Shown: piece by piece, positions 29,301 through 37,189 of the stretch | How the letters are laid out: every line of letters begins with the position of its first letter | Position numbering within the stretch: position 1 is the stretch's first letter | Made by a program: the position numbers and the translations under genes | Notes under the pieces: model-generated | The model's input: the letters and a program-made list of their open reading frames with translations, nothing else | Told to the model about the DNA's origin: nothing | The model's database searches: none | Assembly: GCA_029287575.1 (NCBI GenBank) | Contig: JARFQW010000051.1 | Location: 1 to 42,547, forward strand | DNA length: 42,547 nt | Direction of reading: 5' to 3' | Source of the DNA: Gammaproteobacteria bacterium | Lineage (GTDB): Bacteria > Pseudomonadota > Gammaproteobacteria > Steroidobacterales > XN24

Positions 29301-29522
29301 TACTTCGGTGAGCCGACGGATATCCCCCCGGGGCAGGTCGGCGTGCTCGAGGTCACGGACTTCGGACCGTTCCCGGGCAACTCCGAGGAGCTCGGCGTGC
29401 TGCTGTTCACCAACGGTGATCGCGGTACCGGCGCAAGGGGTGGTGCAACCGAGGAATCGGAAGCGCTACTGATCACCGCGGAGCCGCCTCCGGCCGGCCG
29501 ACCAGGCGGGTTCGGCAAATAA
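26340..29522 (+). CDS. Secreted subtilisin-like serine protease (S8) with PA domain
   Basis: A 1060-residue exported protease. Domain order: Sec signal peptide (to about residue 25), an I9-like propeptide (about 70-160, ending before TETVPYIG), S8 catalytic domain with Asp191 (VLDSGVD), His264 (GHGTHVAD) and Ser576 (GGTSGASPM), and a PA-type insertion (about 395-525, CAPFAPGSLAGQIVAVDRG) between His and Ser, as in Vpr and other large subtilases. The C-terminal 450 residues form fibronectin-like beta domains without a recognisable sorting signal. The triad is complete, so it should be active after propeptide removal. It stands as a single gene, ended by a classic terminator. A long open frame lies antisense to it but shows no protein features. 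Confidence 0.95.
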   Translation: MNHRRMIGFGGAALLGASLAVSAAPPGDRTSERLQQQLPASVEQLKLPKPLEGQGIGAATVDPALIDAKGKQRVIVRLRTPSVAKSKGKSAAARMAHKEQLKIEQSAFVKRAGKKARSMKQVSGVQTVLNAVFLEVNAKDIPELATDRDVLTIHRVRDYELHLTETVPYIGASAVQGAGFDGTGVRVAVLDSGVDYYHADLGGSGVQADYIADDPTLIEPGSFPTAKVVDGYDFLGNEWPFGPVLPDPDPLDDLALVPGAFAGHGTHVADIIGGAKGVAPGAEIVAVKVCASLSSSCNGVALIQGMEFAVDPDGNGDPSDAVDIINMSLGADYGQPFDDDLSQAVEGATALGVLTVSSAGNGGDRPYVTGTPSSAPSAIAVAQTAVPSATVFQMEVIEPESAAGLYDAVKYSWTPDPTTTISGPVLYGDGAGGNLNGCAPFAPGSLAGQIVAVDRGACFFSDKIRNIENGGGVLGIVMLVAPGDPFDGAFGGGDPISIPGFNVSQATGNILRTGSAVVAFGPDLVLPLVGTMVSSSSRGPQHEDTTLIKPEIGAPGASISAVAGSGTGVEPFGGTSGASPMVAGSAALLLEAFPDLSPAEVRAKLMNTAETEIETDPISGLAPITRIGGGEVRVDRALAAPAAAWDEATLQGGLSFGFADVDKATSTIHKKVRVRNFSDKDVTYGISPTFRYQDDADNGAVSVSASPKRVRVKAGSDATFNVKMTIDGYALRGNAMNSGSEGVNPAPLTLNEYDGYLVLDAGSHQLTMPWHILPRQAANVVGRGVLTFQPDGTDEILLTNNGAGTAQNDAYSLLAVSPNLPEGGPGEQAPTPDIRAVGVNTFPVPAGFCSAEPSFIWAFAINTWERQQHLLPVLHVVNLDTDQDGTADYQVYNYPLSFFQGGGALDDVRQVTVAANLSSGSASAFFFTEHATNTGNTVLLVCGEQVGLTGTDLLATNVDASVQTFDFYYGGPGDSVDGLTITPLGERYFGEPTDIPPGQVGVLEVTDFGPFPGNSEELGVLLFTNGDRGTGARGGATEESEALLITAEPPPAGRPGGFGK

Positions 29523-29566
29523 ACGGGCCGGACCTTGGTCCGTAAATCGTTCACCGGATGAACGGC

Positions 29567-29598
29567 AAAGGCCCCTCTTCGGAGGGGCCTTTTCTTTT
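29567..29598 (+). terminator. Rho-independent terminator of the subtilase gene
   Basis: An 11-bp stem (29567-29577 with 29582-29592) closed by a TTCG tetraloop and followed by TTTCTTTT, 45 bases past the stop. A textbook intrinsic terminator. Confidence 0.95.
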
Positions 29599-29766
29599 GG
29601 TGACGGGATTCGCCAGCCCGGGAGCCGGCGCGTCCGCCCGGAACCGGCGAAACTACCAACGCCCGTCTATGATCGTCTTCTGAATCAATCGCGAGCCCCG
29701 AGCCGGACCGGAGTCCGTGGCGTATCCCCGGGGCCGACGCAATGGCAACCCGGGAGGGCGTGAATC

Positions 29767-31464
29767 GTGAAAGTGATTATCGTGGGTGGTGTGGCCGGCG
29801 GCGCATCCTGCGCCGCGCGACTGCGCCGGCTGGACGAGTCTGCCGAGATCCTGATGGTCGAGCGCGGACCCTACGTATCCTTCGCAAACTGCGGGCTGCC
29901 GTATCACGTGGGCAACGTGATCGAAGAAGAGTCCAGCTTGCTGGTGGCCGACGAGGGGCACTTCCGCCGGAATTTTCGCATCGAGGTCCGTACCCGCTGC
30001 GAGGCGGTGGCCATTGATCGGGACAGGAAGAGCGTGGATCTCAAGGACCTGGAAACGGGCGAGATTACGATCGAGGCCTATGACCGTCTCGTGCTGTCGC
30101 CGGGCGGCGCGTCGGTGCGGCCGCCGCTCCCGGGGATCGATCTGCCGGGCATTTTCGAGGTCCGCACGGTGCCGGACGCCCGGGCCATTCGCGAGTGGAT
30201 CGAACAAGGTTCGCAGATTCTCTCCGGCATGCACCGCTACTCCGGATTCCAGACCACGCGGCCCAAGGCCCGCGCCGTCGTGGTCGGTGGCGGCTTTATC
30301 GGCCTGGAGACCGCGGAGAACCTGGTGCATCGCGGCTTCGACGTCACCGTCGTAGAGATGCTCGACCAGGTGCTGGCACCGCTGGACCGGGAAATGGCGC
30401 GCATCGTCGAGGACTACATCCGGAATCATGGCATCCGCCTGGCGCTCAACGACGGCGTGGCATCCTTCGAGCAAACCGGGGACGAGCGCATCGCCGTGCA
30501 CACGCAGTCCGGCGCGACCCACACGGCGGACCTCGTCATCCTGTCCCTCGGCGTGCGCCCGGAAACGACGCTGGCAAAAGCGGCCGGTCTGGATATCGGC
30601 GAACGGGGCGGGATCCGGGTCGACGAGCAGATGCGCACGAGTGACCCCGACATCTTTGCCGTCGGCGATGCCGTCGAGGTCCGGGATGTGGTGACCGGCG
30701 AGTGGACACTGGTGGCGCTGGCCGGACCCGCGAATCGTCAGGGCCGCATCGCCGCCGACGTCATCGCCGGCCGGCAGGCCCGCTTCCGCGGCAGCCAGGG
30801 GACCTCCATTATCGGCATGTTCGGCGGAGCAGCCGCCTGGACCGGGGCCAGCGAGAAAACGCTCCAGCGAATCGGCGAGACCGACTACGAAAAGATCTAC
30901 CTCTATCCGAACGCCCACGCGGGCTATTACCCGAGTGCTCGCCCCGTGGCCATGAAGATCCTGTTCCGCAAGTCCGACGGTCGCTTGCTGGGGGCCCAGG
31001 CCCTCGGCCAGGAAGGCGTCGACAAGCGCATCAGCACGCTGGCAATGGCCCTGCAGATGGGCGGGACCATCGACGATCTGGCGGAGGCAGAACTCTGCTA
31101 CGCCCCGCAGTTCGGCAGCGCCAAGGACCCGGTGAACTTCGCCGGCATGGTGGCCCGGGGCGTCCTCGACGGCGACATGCCGCTGGGGCACTGGGCGGAT
31201 ACCGGCGACGCGTTCCTGCTGGACGTGCGCCAGCCGGCGGAGCTCGCCCTGGAAAACGTGCCCGGGGCGCTGAACATTCCTCTGAGCGAGTTGCGCTCGC
31301 GACTCAGCGAATTGCCCGGCGATCGTGAGATCCATGTGTTCTGCCGTTCCGGCCAGCGAGCGTATTACGCGACCCGCATCCTGGCGCAGTCCGGCTTCCG
31401 GGCGCGGAACATCTCCGGCGGCATGCTGGCCCGGGCCCACGCCGTGAATTTCTGGGTAGACTGA
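29767..31464 (+). CDS. CoA-disulfide reductase-like flavoprotein fused to rhodanese domain
   Basis: A 565-residue pyridine nucleotide-disulfide oxidoreductase of the CoADR-RHD type. The FAD loop VGGVAGGASCAARLRR opens the protein and the single redox Cys42 sits in SFANCGLPY, the CoA-disulfide reductase signature. A second nucleotide loop (VVVGGGFIGLETAENL) and FAD motif (DIFAVGDAVE) follow. The C-terminal rhodanese domain (about 470-565) has a catalytic Cys526 in CRSGQRA. Fusions like this reduce CoA-disulfide, CoA-persulfide or polysulfide with NAD(P)H. The start is a GTG at 29767 behind GGGAGGG. It is a single gene; a link to sulfur-compound or thiol stress handling is inferred. Confidence 0.93.
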   Translation: MKVIIVGGVAGGASCAARLRRLDESAEILMVERGPYVSFANCGLPYHVGNVIEEESSLLVADEGHFRRNFRIEVRTRCEAVAIDRDRKSVDLKDLETGEITIEAYDRLVLSPGGASVRPPLPGIDLPGIFEVRTVPDARAIREWIEQGSQILSGMHRYSGFQTTRPKARAVVVGGGFIGLETAENLVHRGFDVTVVEMLDQVLAPLDREMARIVEDYIRNHGIRLALNDGVASFEQTGDERIAVHTQSGATHTADLVILSLGVRPETTLAKAAGLDIGERGGIRVDEQMRTSDPDIFAVGDAVEVRDVVTGEWTLVALAGPANRQGRIAADVIAGRQARFRGSQGTSIIGMFGGAAAWTGASEKTLQRIGETDYEKIYLYPNAHAGYYPSARPVAMKILFRKSDGRLLGAQALGQEGVDKRISTLAMALQMGGTIDDLAEAELCYAPQFGSAKDPVNFAGMVARGVLDGDMPLGHWADTGDAFLLDVRQPAELALENVPGALNIPLSELRSRLSELPGDREIHVFCRSGQRAYYATRILAQSGFRARNISGGMLARAHAVNFWVD

Positions 31465-31628
31465 AGTCCCCGCCACAAGGGCTGTCGTCACCGCGAGCGG
31501 GCAAGCGACGCCTCGCGGCCGCAGGCACCGGCGCGCTCCGCCACGGTCCGCGCGATGCCTGCGTGACCGAACCGGATGACCCACACATGAGCTATGCTCC
31601 GGAAGGTCCAATCACCATGTGAGAACCG

Positions 31629-32303
31629 ATGTTCAAGTACACGGGGTTGTGGGCGGGGTTGCTCGGATTGCTCTTCATCGCGTTTCCGGCGACAGCCGAA
31701 GAAGAGGAAACCATCCCCGGCTGGGACGGCTTGGTAGCTCTTGAGGAGACCGGTTTGCACGCGGTATATGTCGACCCGGCAGCCGATTTCTCGGTCTTTC
31801 GGCGGGTTGCAATACTGGATCCGGACGTGGCATTCCGCAGCAACTGGCTTCGGGATCAGAATCGCTCTCGCAGCCGGAACGTCCGCGCTTCCGATGTGGA
31901 GCGGATCAAGGGCGATGTGGCCGATATATTCAAGAACGTATTCATCGAACGGCTGGAGGCGGCCGGCTATGAGGTAGTCAACTACGCGGGCGAGGACGTT
32001 CTGGTGCTGCTCCCCGCCATTGTGGACCTGGACGTTGCTGCACCGGATGTGCGCACCAGCGCCCGTCAGCGGACCTATACGTCGAGTGCCGGTGCGGCGA
32101 CCCTGGTGCTGGAGGTCTTCGACTCGATCACCGGCGATCTCATCGGCCGCGCGGTCGACCGCCGGGCCGCCCGCGGGGTGACGGGCTTCCAGACCGTCGC
32201 CAACCGGGTCACCAATCGAGCGGACGCGCGCCGCGAGTTCGGAGTCTGGGCGGACAAGCTCGTGGAATTCCTCGACGAGCACTACGTGGAGGCAGCGGAG
32301 TAA
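31629..32303 (+). CDS. Exported DUF3313-like protein
   Basis: A 224-residue protein with a Sec signal peptide (hydrophobic core residues 8-20, cleavage near PATAEE). The mature part resembles DUF3313: a segment with FRRVAILDPDVAFRSNW, a helix-rich central part, then LLPAIVDLDVAAPD and LVLEVFDSITGDLIGRAVD, the typical conserved end. Many relatives are lipoproteins, but no lipobox Cys is present here. It is probably a periplasmic or outer-membrane-associated protein. Function is unknown. It is a single gene between the CoADR-like gene and the leftward secreted-protein pair. Confidence 0.75.
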   Translation: MFKYTGLWAGLLGLLFIAFPATAEEEETIPGWDGLVALEETGLHAVYVDPAADFSVFRRVAILDPDVAFRSNWLRDQNRSRSRNVRASDVERIKGDVADIFKNVFIERLEAAGYEVVNYAGEDVLVLLPAIVDLDVAAPDVRTSARQRTYTSSAGAATLVLEVFDSITGDLIGRAVDRRAARGVTGFQTVANRVTNRADARREFGVWADKLVEFLDEHYVEAAE

Positions 32304-32459
32304 TCGGGCGTACGGTCGAGAGCCGCGATTCCGGTCCGGCCGGGCCCCTCATACCGGCGCCCCGACATTGCTGTCTGCCGGATAGTCCGTGCTTCTGATC
32401 ACGATGAGGCGCAGAGCCGCTACCTGCGCAATCTCTGTCCGGGATCCGGGTAAGAATGG

Positions 32460-32981
32460 CTACTTTGGCTCCAGACTCGCCTCCATCACTCTTTCACCGG
32501 TCCTGCGGTCGACCACCACAATGGATTCCGCCCTGATGGTTCTCGAGCCTCTGTAAAGCGGCACAACGAGTGGCCAGTCCACGACACCGTTCCGGGGCAC
32601 GTAGGTGTAAGGATTGCGGGCACCCTCCCCGGTCTCCGCTTCCAGGTAGGCGGGGCTGAAAACAAAGAACGCGTCTTCGGCGCTGCCGTTGATGCGAACC
32701 TCCCAGTCACCACCCTGGCGCCTGAACACCTTTGGCGCGATCGAATCGATCCGCCTCGACTCGACAACCTCCGCCCCGCGAACCTTGCCCTGGTCGAGAG
32801 TGAGCCGGATGTTGAGCACCGCAACCTGGCGCCCGTCAGTTGGGCGTACGACGGGCTTGGGCTCGCCGCCCGGACGGATCTTCGGCGGCTCGTCGCGGGG
32901 GCCGACCTCGATGGCATTTTGTGCGTGGGCCGCGAGTGCCGAAACAGCCACCAGCCCGATAATCGCCAGCATTCTGTTCAT
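32460..32981 (-). CDS. Small secreted protein of unknown function
   Basis: A 173-residue protein with a clear Sec signal peptide (MNRMLAIIGLVAVSALAAHA, cleavage before QNAIEV). The mature chain begins with a Pro-rich linker (RDEPPKIRPGGEPKP) and continues as a small beta-rich domain (VAVLNIRLTL, WEVRINGS, AESIVVVDRRTG). I do not recognise a family. GGAG eight bases before the ATG fixes the start. It follows the M64-like metallopeptidase gene by 35 bases on the same strand, so the two are likely cotranscribed; it may be a partner, accessory domain or inhibitor of that enzyme. Confidence 0.7.
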   Translation of the reverse strand: MNRMLAIIGLVAVSALAAHAQNAIEVGPRDEPPKIRPGGEPKPVVRPTDGRQVAVLNIRLTLDQGKVRGAEVVESRRIDSIAPKVFRRQGGDWEVRINGSAEDAFFVFSPAYLEAETGEGARNPYTYVPRNGVVDWPLVVPLYRGSRTIRAESIVVVDRRTGERVMEASLEPK

Positions 32982-33016
32982 GTCTGTACTCCGTGATCGG
33001 TGGTGCCGGGCGGGCC

Positions 33017-33946
33017 TCAGGGCGGGGGTGGCCGGTTCCAGTTGGCCGGCGCAATGACGCTCGGGTCACCCGTGCAGCCCGCGCCGCAGGATCCGGGCAG
33101 GCCCTGGTAGGCAGCGTCCATCACCGCCCAGTCACCCGGCCCGAATTCCCAGACTGTATTGCCGCTGCTGATCATCAGGGCGCTGCCGGTGACATCGCCC
33201 TCGGAGCGCCACCAGACACTGCTGTCACGAGACGAGGTGATCGACACGCAGTTCCGCCAGCCCGCGTTCGCCGCGTCACCGGTGCAGTTGGCCTGGGAGG
33301 TATACATGACCGGGGCAATCGAAAAATAGCCGCCGTCACAGCAGTATTCGTCGGGCAGACCGAAAATGGCATGAGCCGTTTCATGCGCCGCGGTCCTGAA
33401 ACTCGTGGGCTCCGTCGTCGCCCTGCCGCTCGACGGGTTGGCGCAGTCACGGAGGTTGTTGGTGTGAATCAGGAGCACCGCATCGGCAAACGCCGCGTCC
33501 GTACTCACCGCGGCCGGCCACGTCACCGTGGGGCACCGGAAATTCCCGTTGGCGTCGGGAGACCTCGCCACAACCGAGCCCGCCACGTTCATGTAGTAGT
33601 AGTTGAAGTAGGCCAGGTTGAAGTAGTAGCCCTGGTTCTGCCAGAACGAGTTTTCGATCAGGTTGGTGAGGTCGTCGATAAACGCCTGCCGATTGGCGAG
33701 CACCGACAGATCACCGTAGGAGTTGTCCGGCACGAACACGATGTTGAACGCCTCGTCGCGATCCGGCTGGATGGCGAACAGTTCAAAGACGGTGGTGCCG
33801 ACAACCGGGGCATCGTCATCGTCCGCGGTCACATTCAGTTCGCAACCGCTGACCGCCAGTGCGAGACAGGCACAGAGAAACGCCCGAACCCTCCGAAATG
33901 GCGACGCTCTGCGCTGCGGGTCGAGACTGCTGGTACAAACCATCAT
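33017..33946 (-). CDS. M64-like zinc metallopeptidase lipoprotein
   Basis: A 309-residue lipoprotein with lipobox AVSGC (Cys35). The zinc site HETAHAIFGLPDEY places His188, Glu189 and His192 followed by Asp199-Glu200-Tyr201, the arrangement of the M64 (IgA-peptidase-like) family, where the LxDEY part carries further active-site residues. N-terminal FELFAIQPDRDEAFNIVFVPDNS is also typical of that family. Several Cys residues (CCDGG, CGAGC) may form disulfides in the periplasm. Two ATG codons are in tandem; the second (33943) has better spacing to AGGGG. It is the first gene of a leftward pair. The substrate is unknown; a peptidase acting outside the cytoplasm is a safe call. Confidence 0.8.
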   Translation of the reverse strand: MMVCTSSLDPQRRASPFRRVRAFLCACLALAVSGCELNVTADDDDAPVVGTTVFELFAIQPDRDEAFNIVFVPDNSYGDLSVLANRQAFIDDLTNLIENSFWQNQGYYFNLAYFNYYYMNVAGSVVARSPDANGNFRCPTVTWPAAVSTDAAFADAVLLIHTNNLRDCANPSSGRATTEPTSFRTAAHETAHAIFGLPDEYCCDGGYFSIAPVMYTSQANCTGDAANAGWRNCVSITSSRDSSVWWRSEGDVTGSALMISSGNTVWEFGPGDWAVMDAAYQGLPGSCGAGCTGDPSVIAPANWNRPPPP

Positions 33947-34121
33947 TCACCCCTGGCATTTCGACAGGTCGAACTCAAAGCATAGTCCAAGTTTGCATCC
34001 CCGTGCTGCATGAGGGATTCATGAGGGGATACTTCGGGCGGGAAGATGATGGGCATCAACTCCGGTGACCCCGGCCTGGGCTAACCTTCGGTCAGACCCA
34101 CCGGACTACGGAGAAGAGTCG

Positions 34122-35822
34122 ATGGCCAGTCATCGTGCGTGGAGCACCCCCGCGGCCGACGAGCCGCAGCGAGTGCAGCAGCGAGGGTTCGATCTCATCC
34201 GCGACCCGCTGCTGAACAAGGGCACTGCCTTTACGCCCGAAGAGCGGCGGAAGTTCGGGCTTGACGGGCTGCTGCCCAGCCGGGTCAACAGTCTGGAGCA
34301 GCAGGTCCTCCGCAATGTCGATCAGCTCTCCGCCCACCGCGATCCGCTCGACAAGTACGTGATACTCGCGGACCTGCAGGACCGCAACGAGCAGCTGTTC
34401 TACCGGGTGCTGACCGATCATCTCGAGACGCTCATGCCCATCGTCTATACACCGACGGTCGGGCTCGCGACCCGGGAATACAGTCACGTGTTCCGCCGCG
34501 GCCGCGGCGTGTGGATCACGCCGGAACACCGGGGACGGATCGCGGACATTCTGCGCGCCGGCGCCGCCGGCAGGGACATCCGCCTGCTCGTGGCCACCGA
34601 CAATCAGTCCATCCTCGGCATCGGCGACCAGGGGGCGGGCGGCATGGCGATCTCGATCGGCAAGCTGGCCCTGTACTGTGCGGGTGCAGGTATTCATCCG
34701 GCCCTGACCCTGCCCGTCAGCCTCGACGTGGGGACCAACAACGTTTCGCTGCTGGACGATCATCTCTACCTGGGCTGGCCCCATCGGCGCCTGCGTGGCG
34801 AGGAGTACTACACGTTCATCGAGGAGTTCGCCGCCGCCGTCGCCGAGGTATTCCCCGATGCGTTGCTGCAATGGGAGGATTTCCGCAAGGATCGCGCCCT
34901 GACGATCCTCGACCGTTACCGGGATCGATTGCTGTCCTTCAACGACGACATCCAGGGCACCGGCGCGGTCTGCCTGGCCGGCATTCAGGCGGCGATGCGC
35001 CGCCTGGGCGCGCGCCTGGAGCATCAGCGCTTCGTGATCCATGGCGCCGGCGCCGCAGGGCTGGGTATCGCCCGCCAGATTCGCGCAGCACTCCGGGTGG
35101 CGGGTGGGGACCCCGGTGCGGTGCTTGCCCTCGACAGTCGCGGCCTGATCGTGGCCGGCGACAAGATCACCGACGACTACAAGGTCGAGCTCGCCGTACC
35201 GGCCGAGCGCGCCGCCGAACTCGGCTGCGGCGAAGGGCAGCACGATCTGCTCTCCGTCGTACAAGGATTCCGGCCGACCGTGCTCGTCGGCACCTCGGGT
35301 CAGCCGGGCGCCTTCAACCGCGAGATTGTCGAAACCATGGCCGCCGGCTGCGAGCATCCGGTAATCATGCCCTTCTCGAATCCCACCGATTACAGCGAGG
35401 CAAGACCGGAGGAGGTGATCCGCTGGACCGGGGGCAAGGCGCTCGTGGCCACGGGCAGCCCCTTCGCGGACGTCGAGCACGAAGGCCGCCGGCTGCGGAT
35501 CGGGCAGGGAAACAACGTCTTTATCTTCCCCGGGCTCGGACTCGGTGCGCTGCTGTCCGGCGCGACCCGCGTCAGCGACACAATGATCGGCGCTGCCGCC
35601 GATGCCGTGGCGAAAGCGGTTACGGCGGACGAACTTGCCGCCGGAATGCTCTACCCCTCGGTCAGCCGGCTGCGCGACGTCTGCCATCGGGTTGCCGCAG
35701 CCGTCATGTCGGCAGCCTCTAGCGAGAACAACGGCGACGAACTTTCCCGCGAAGACATCGACGGCCGGATCGCCGACGCCGTCTGGCAGCCGGAATACCG
35801 GCCCTACGTGGCGGAGGACTGA
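34122..35822 (+). CDS. maeA: NAD-dependent malic enzyme
   Basis: A 566-residue malic enzyme that oxidatively decarboxylates malate to pyruvate. Length equals that of E. coli MaeA (SfcA). Motifs: VYTPTVGLA near the N-terminal domain end, GDQGAGGMAISIGKL with catalytic Lys, the metal site in NDDIQGTGAV, the NAD-binding loop IHGAGAAGLGIA and FSNPTDYSEA. The start at 34122 is set by GGAGAAGAG a few bases upstream; the frame is open a further 19 codons. It is a single gene, followed by a hairpin. Oligomeric cytoplasmic enzyme linking the TCA cycle to pyruvate. Confidence 0.95.
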   Translation: MASHRAWSTPAADEPQRVQQRGFDLIRDPLLNKGTAFTPEERRKFGLDGLLPSRVNSLEQQVLRNVDQLSAHRDPLDKYVILADLQDRNEQLFYRVLTDHLETLMPIVYTPTVGLATREYSHVFRRGRGVWITPEHRGRIADILRAGAAGRDIRLLVATDNQSILGIGDQGAGGMAISIGKLALYCAGAGIHPALTLPVSLDVGTNNVSLLDDHLYLGWPHRRLRGEEYYTFIEEFAAAVAEVFPDALLQWEDFRKDRALTILDRYRDRLLSFNDDIQGTGAVCLAGIQAAMRRLGARLEHQRFVIHGAGAAGLGIARQIRAALRVAGGDPGAVLALDSRGLIVAGDKITDDYKVELAVPAERAAELGCGEGQHDLLSVVQGFRPTVLVGTSGQPGAFNREIVETMAAGCEHPVIMPFSNPTDYSEARPEEVIRWTGGKALVATGSPFADVEHEGRRLRIGQGNNVFIFPGLGLGALLSGATRVSDTMIGAAADAVAKAVTADELAAGMLYPSVSRLRDVCHRVAAAVMSAASSENNGDELSREDIDGRIADAVWQPEYRPYVAED

Positions 35823-36172
35823 GCGGGCTCCTAGCTCTGGCCGGACAGATGGATCGGGTGGGGTAAGGCCTGAGAGCTGCCCGGCTCGGTCAGGCCAAGG
35901 CTGCCTCGTCTACGGTAGCGGCATCATGCTTTGACTCCGCGGTGGCAGAGGGACTCCTGGACACGCGCTGAAGGAAACGACCTGCGAACAGCCGTTTGGC
36001 CATTGCGTTGCGGATGGGTTGCGGCAATGTCCGCGAGCATGTGTGACTGCAAAGCCTGCATGACGTGGAACATCTTGCTCCTGCTTCAAGTCCCGGAGTG
36101 AACTATTCCCTCCGAATCGAAGCCTAATCAGGCAGCCCATAATATTTCGATTCGCAGCTTCGCTGGCGCAAG
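35823..36172. other. 350-base stretch without a gene
   Basis: Besides the hairpin just after maeA, I see no gene, promoter of clear quality or repeat. A promoter for the next small gene is expected near its right end but cannot be picked out by eye. Confidence 0.4.
35867..35896 (+). terminator. Hairpin after maeA
   Basis: GGCCTGAGAGC pairs with GCTC-GG-TCAGGCC (11 bp with a two-base bulge, loop TGCCCG), 44 bases past the maeA stop. It lacks a T-run, so it is a possible, not a certain, terminator. Confidence 0.45.
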
Positions 36173-36565
36173 ATGAAACAAGCTTTTCTGGCCGTCCTAT
36201 GCCTGGTAATACCCGCGGTCGCCTATCTGCAATTCAACAGCGCAGAGTTCGGGCCGCAACTACCTCCGGGGCTCGCACCCGATATTCCCATCGTCGACGG
36301 AAATGTCCTCTCGGGACGACGTACGTTGTTCGAAGACGGAAGAGGCTACGTCATCGATATCCAGACGGACCTGCCATATGAACGGGTACTGGCCTTCTAC
36401 AGCGAGAAGATCGGCAAGGACGTGCTCAGCCAGGCGCCGGGAATGGGCGCAGCGTTTTCCGTGGCCGAGTTTCGCGCCGGTAACAAGCGTGTCCATCTCG
36501 AAATTCACTCGCAGGAAGGCATCACGCAGATCACGACGGCGGTCCACCTGGGGTCCTGGTGGTAA
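36173..36565 (+). CDS. Small exported or membrane-anchored protein, unknown
   Basis: A 130-residue protein that begins with a hydrophobic segment (MKQAFLAVLCLVIPAVAYL), either a signal peptide or an anchor. The rest is a small alpha-beta domain with charged residues (DLPYERVLAFYSEKIGKDV, then VHLEIHSQEGITQITTAVH), reminiscent of small domains that follow a polymer or ligand, but I recognise no family. There is no convincing ribosome binding site. A stop just before a possible transporter remnant ends it. Confidence 0.6.
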   Translation: MKQAFLAVLCLVIPAVAYLQFNSAEFGPQLPPGLAPDIPIVDGNVLSGRRTLFEDGRGYVIDIQTDLPYERVLAFYSEKIGKDVLSQAPGMGAAFSVAEFRAGNKRVHLEIHSQEGITQITTAVHLGSWW

Positions 36566-36594
36566 TCACGACAAACGGGGACTGAACTCCTGGC

Positions 36595-36732
36595 GTGAGT
36601 GCAGATAGCATTGCGCCCTCTGCGCCAGCCCTGATCGCCGTGGGCGTGGCCCTGGCGATCCTGCTCACGAAGATCAAGGCGCCCTGGCTGATGGCGCTCG
36701 GAGCGCTCTCCGGTTTCTTGTTTCTCCGCTGA
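36595..36732 (+). pseudogene. Possible remnant of a transporter C-terminus (ChrA-like)
   Basis: A GTG-started frame of 45 codons not long enough for a standalone gene call. It reads as two hydrophobic segments, PALIAVGVALAILLTKIKA and PWLMALGALSGFLFLR, with the loop between them. This looks like the last membrane hairpin of a chromate transporter (ChrA/CHR) domain. An in-frame stop lies four codons upstream of the GTG. The 5' part of such a gene is absent, so a deletion remnant is the best explanation; a real small membrane protein is the alternative. Confidence 0.3.
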
Positions 36733-36760
36733 GCAGACGGCATCAGCGTGAACACGCGAC

Positions 36761-36782
36761 GGGGTCAGGACAAAGTCTGACC
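36761..36782. repeat. GGGGTCAG/CTGACC inverted repeat
   Basis: GGTCAG at 36763-36768 and CTGACC at 36777-36782 are separated by eight bases, and the left arm extends to GGGGTCAG. The arms are the same motif as the ends of the element at 25913-26024 and the site at 39332. Confidence 0.5.
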
Positions 36783-36960
36783 GACCCAGGCAGCAAGGAC
36801 AATGGCCCAAGCGAATGGCTGTGGCCCGCGGATTGTCAGGGTGCAGTCTGTCGAGAGACGCCAGCTCGCATTGAGGGCTCCCGGCCCGAAGCGCAAGCAC
36901 TGGACAAGAAACGGCAGGAGGGACAGGACATCCCACCGCAAAAAATCCGCAGAATTATGC

Positions 36961-36996
36961 GAGCGACCAGAGCGGCCAGAGCGGCCAGAGCGGCCA
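36961..36996 (+). repeat. Tandem repeat of 9-base unit, four copies
   Basis: GAGCGACCA is followed by three perfect copies of GAGCGGCCA. It is intergenic and may vary in copy number between strains. Confidence 0.9.
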
Positions 36997-37189
36997 TTAT
37001 GGGAATGCACTCCTGACCCGAGCCCGATGATTCGAACAAGTTCTTGACGGAAACGGCAAAGAGCCAAACGCTTTATTCCCCTTATCGTGACGAATATCAT
37101 TGGCCGTCGTTCGCCGGGGATGCGATCCTGATCTGCGTTGTCGCCGATCTCGCACTCACAGCACCGATTCTGACCTGCGGAGGGTTTTC

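Larger units (their letters stand above)
36733..37189. other. Repeat-bearing stretch upstream of the first L,D-transpeptidase gene
   Basis: With the remnant before it, 624 bases lack a normal gene (36566-37189). It contains an inverted repeat of GGTCAG/CTGACC (36763-36782), a 9-base tandem repeat (36961-36996), and TTGACG (37044-37049) as a possible -35 without a convincing -10. GGAGGG just before the ATG at 37190 is a strong ribosome binding site. Confidence 0.4.

Noticed and set aside
29653-31611. 652-codon open frame antisense to the CoADR-like gene
   Set aside because: The plus strand encodes a full flavoprotein-rhodanese fusion; the antisense translation has no recognisable motif.
34092-35687. 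531-codon open frame antisense to maeA
   Set aside because: maeA is complete and conserved; the antisense frame has no start signal.
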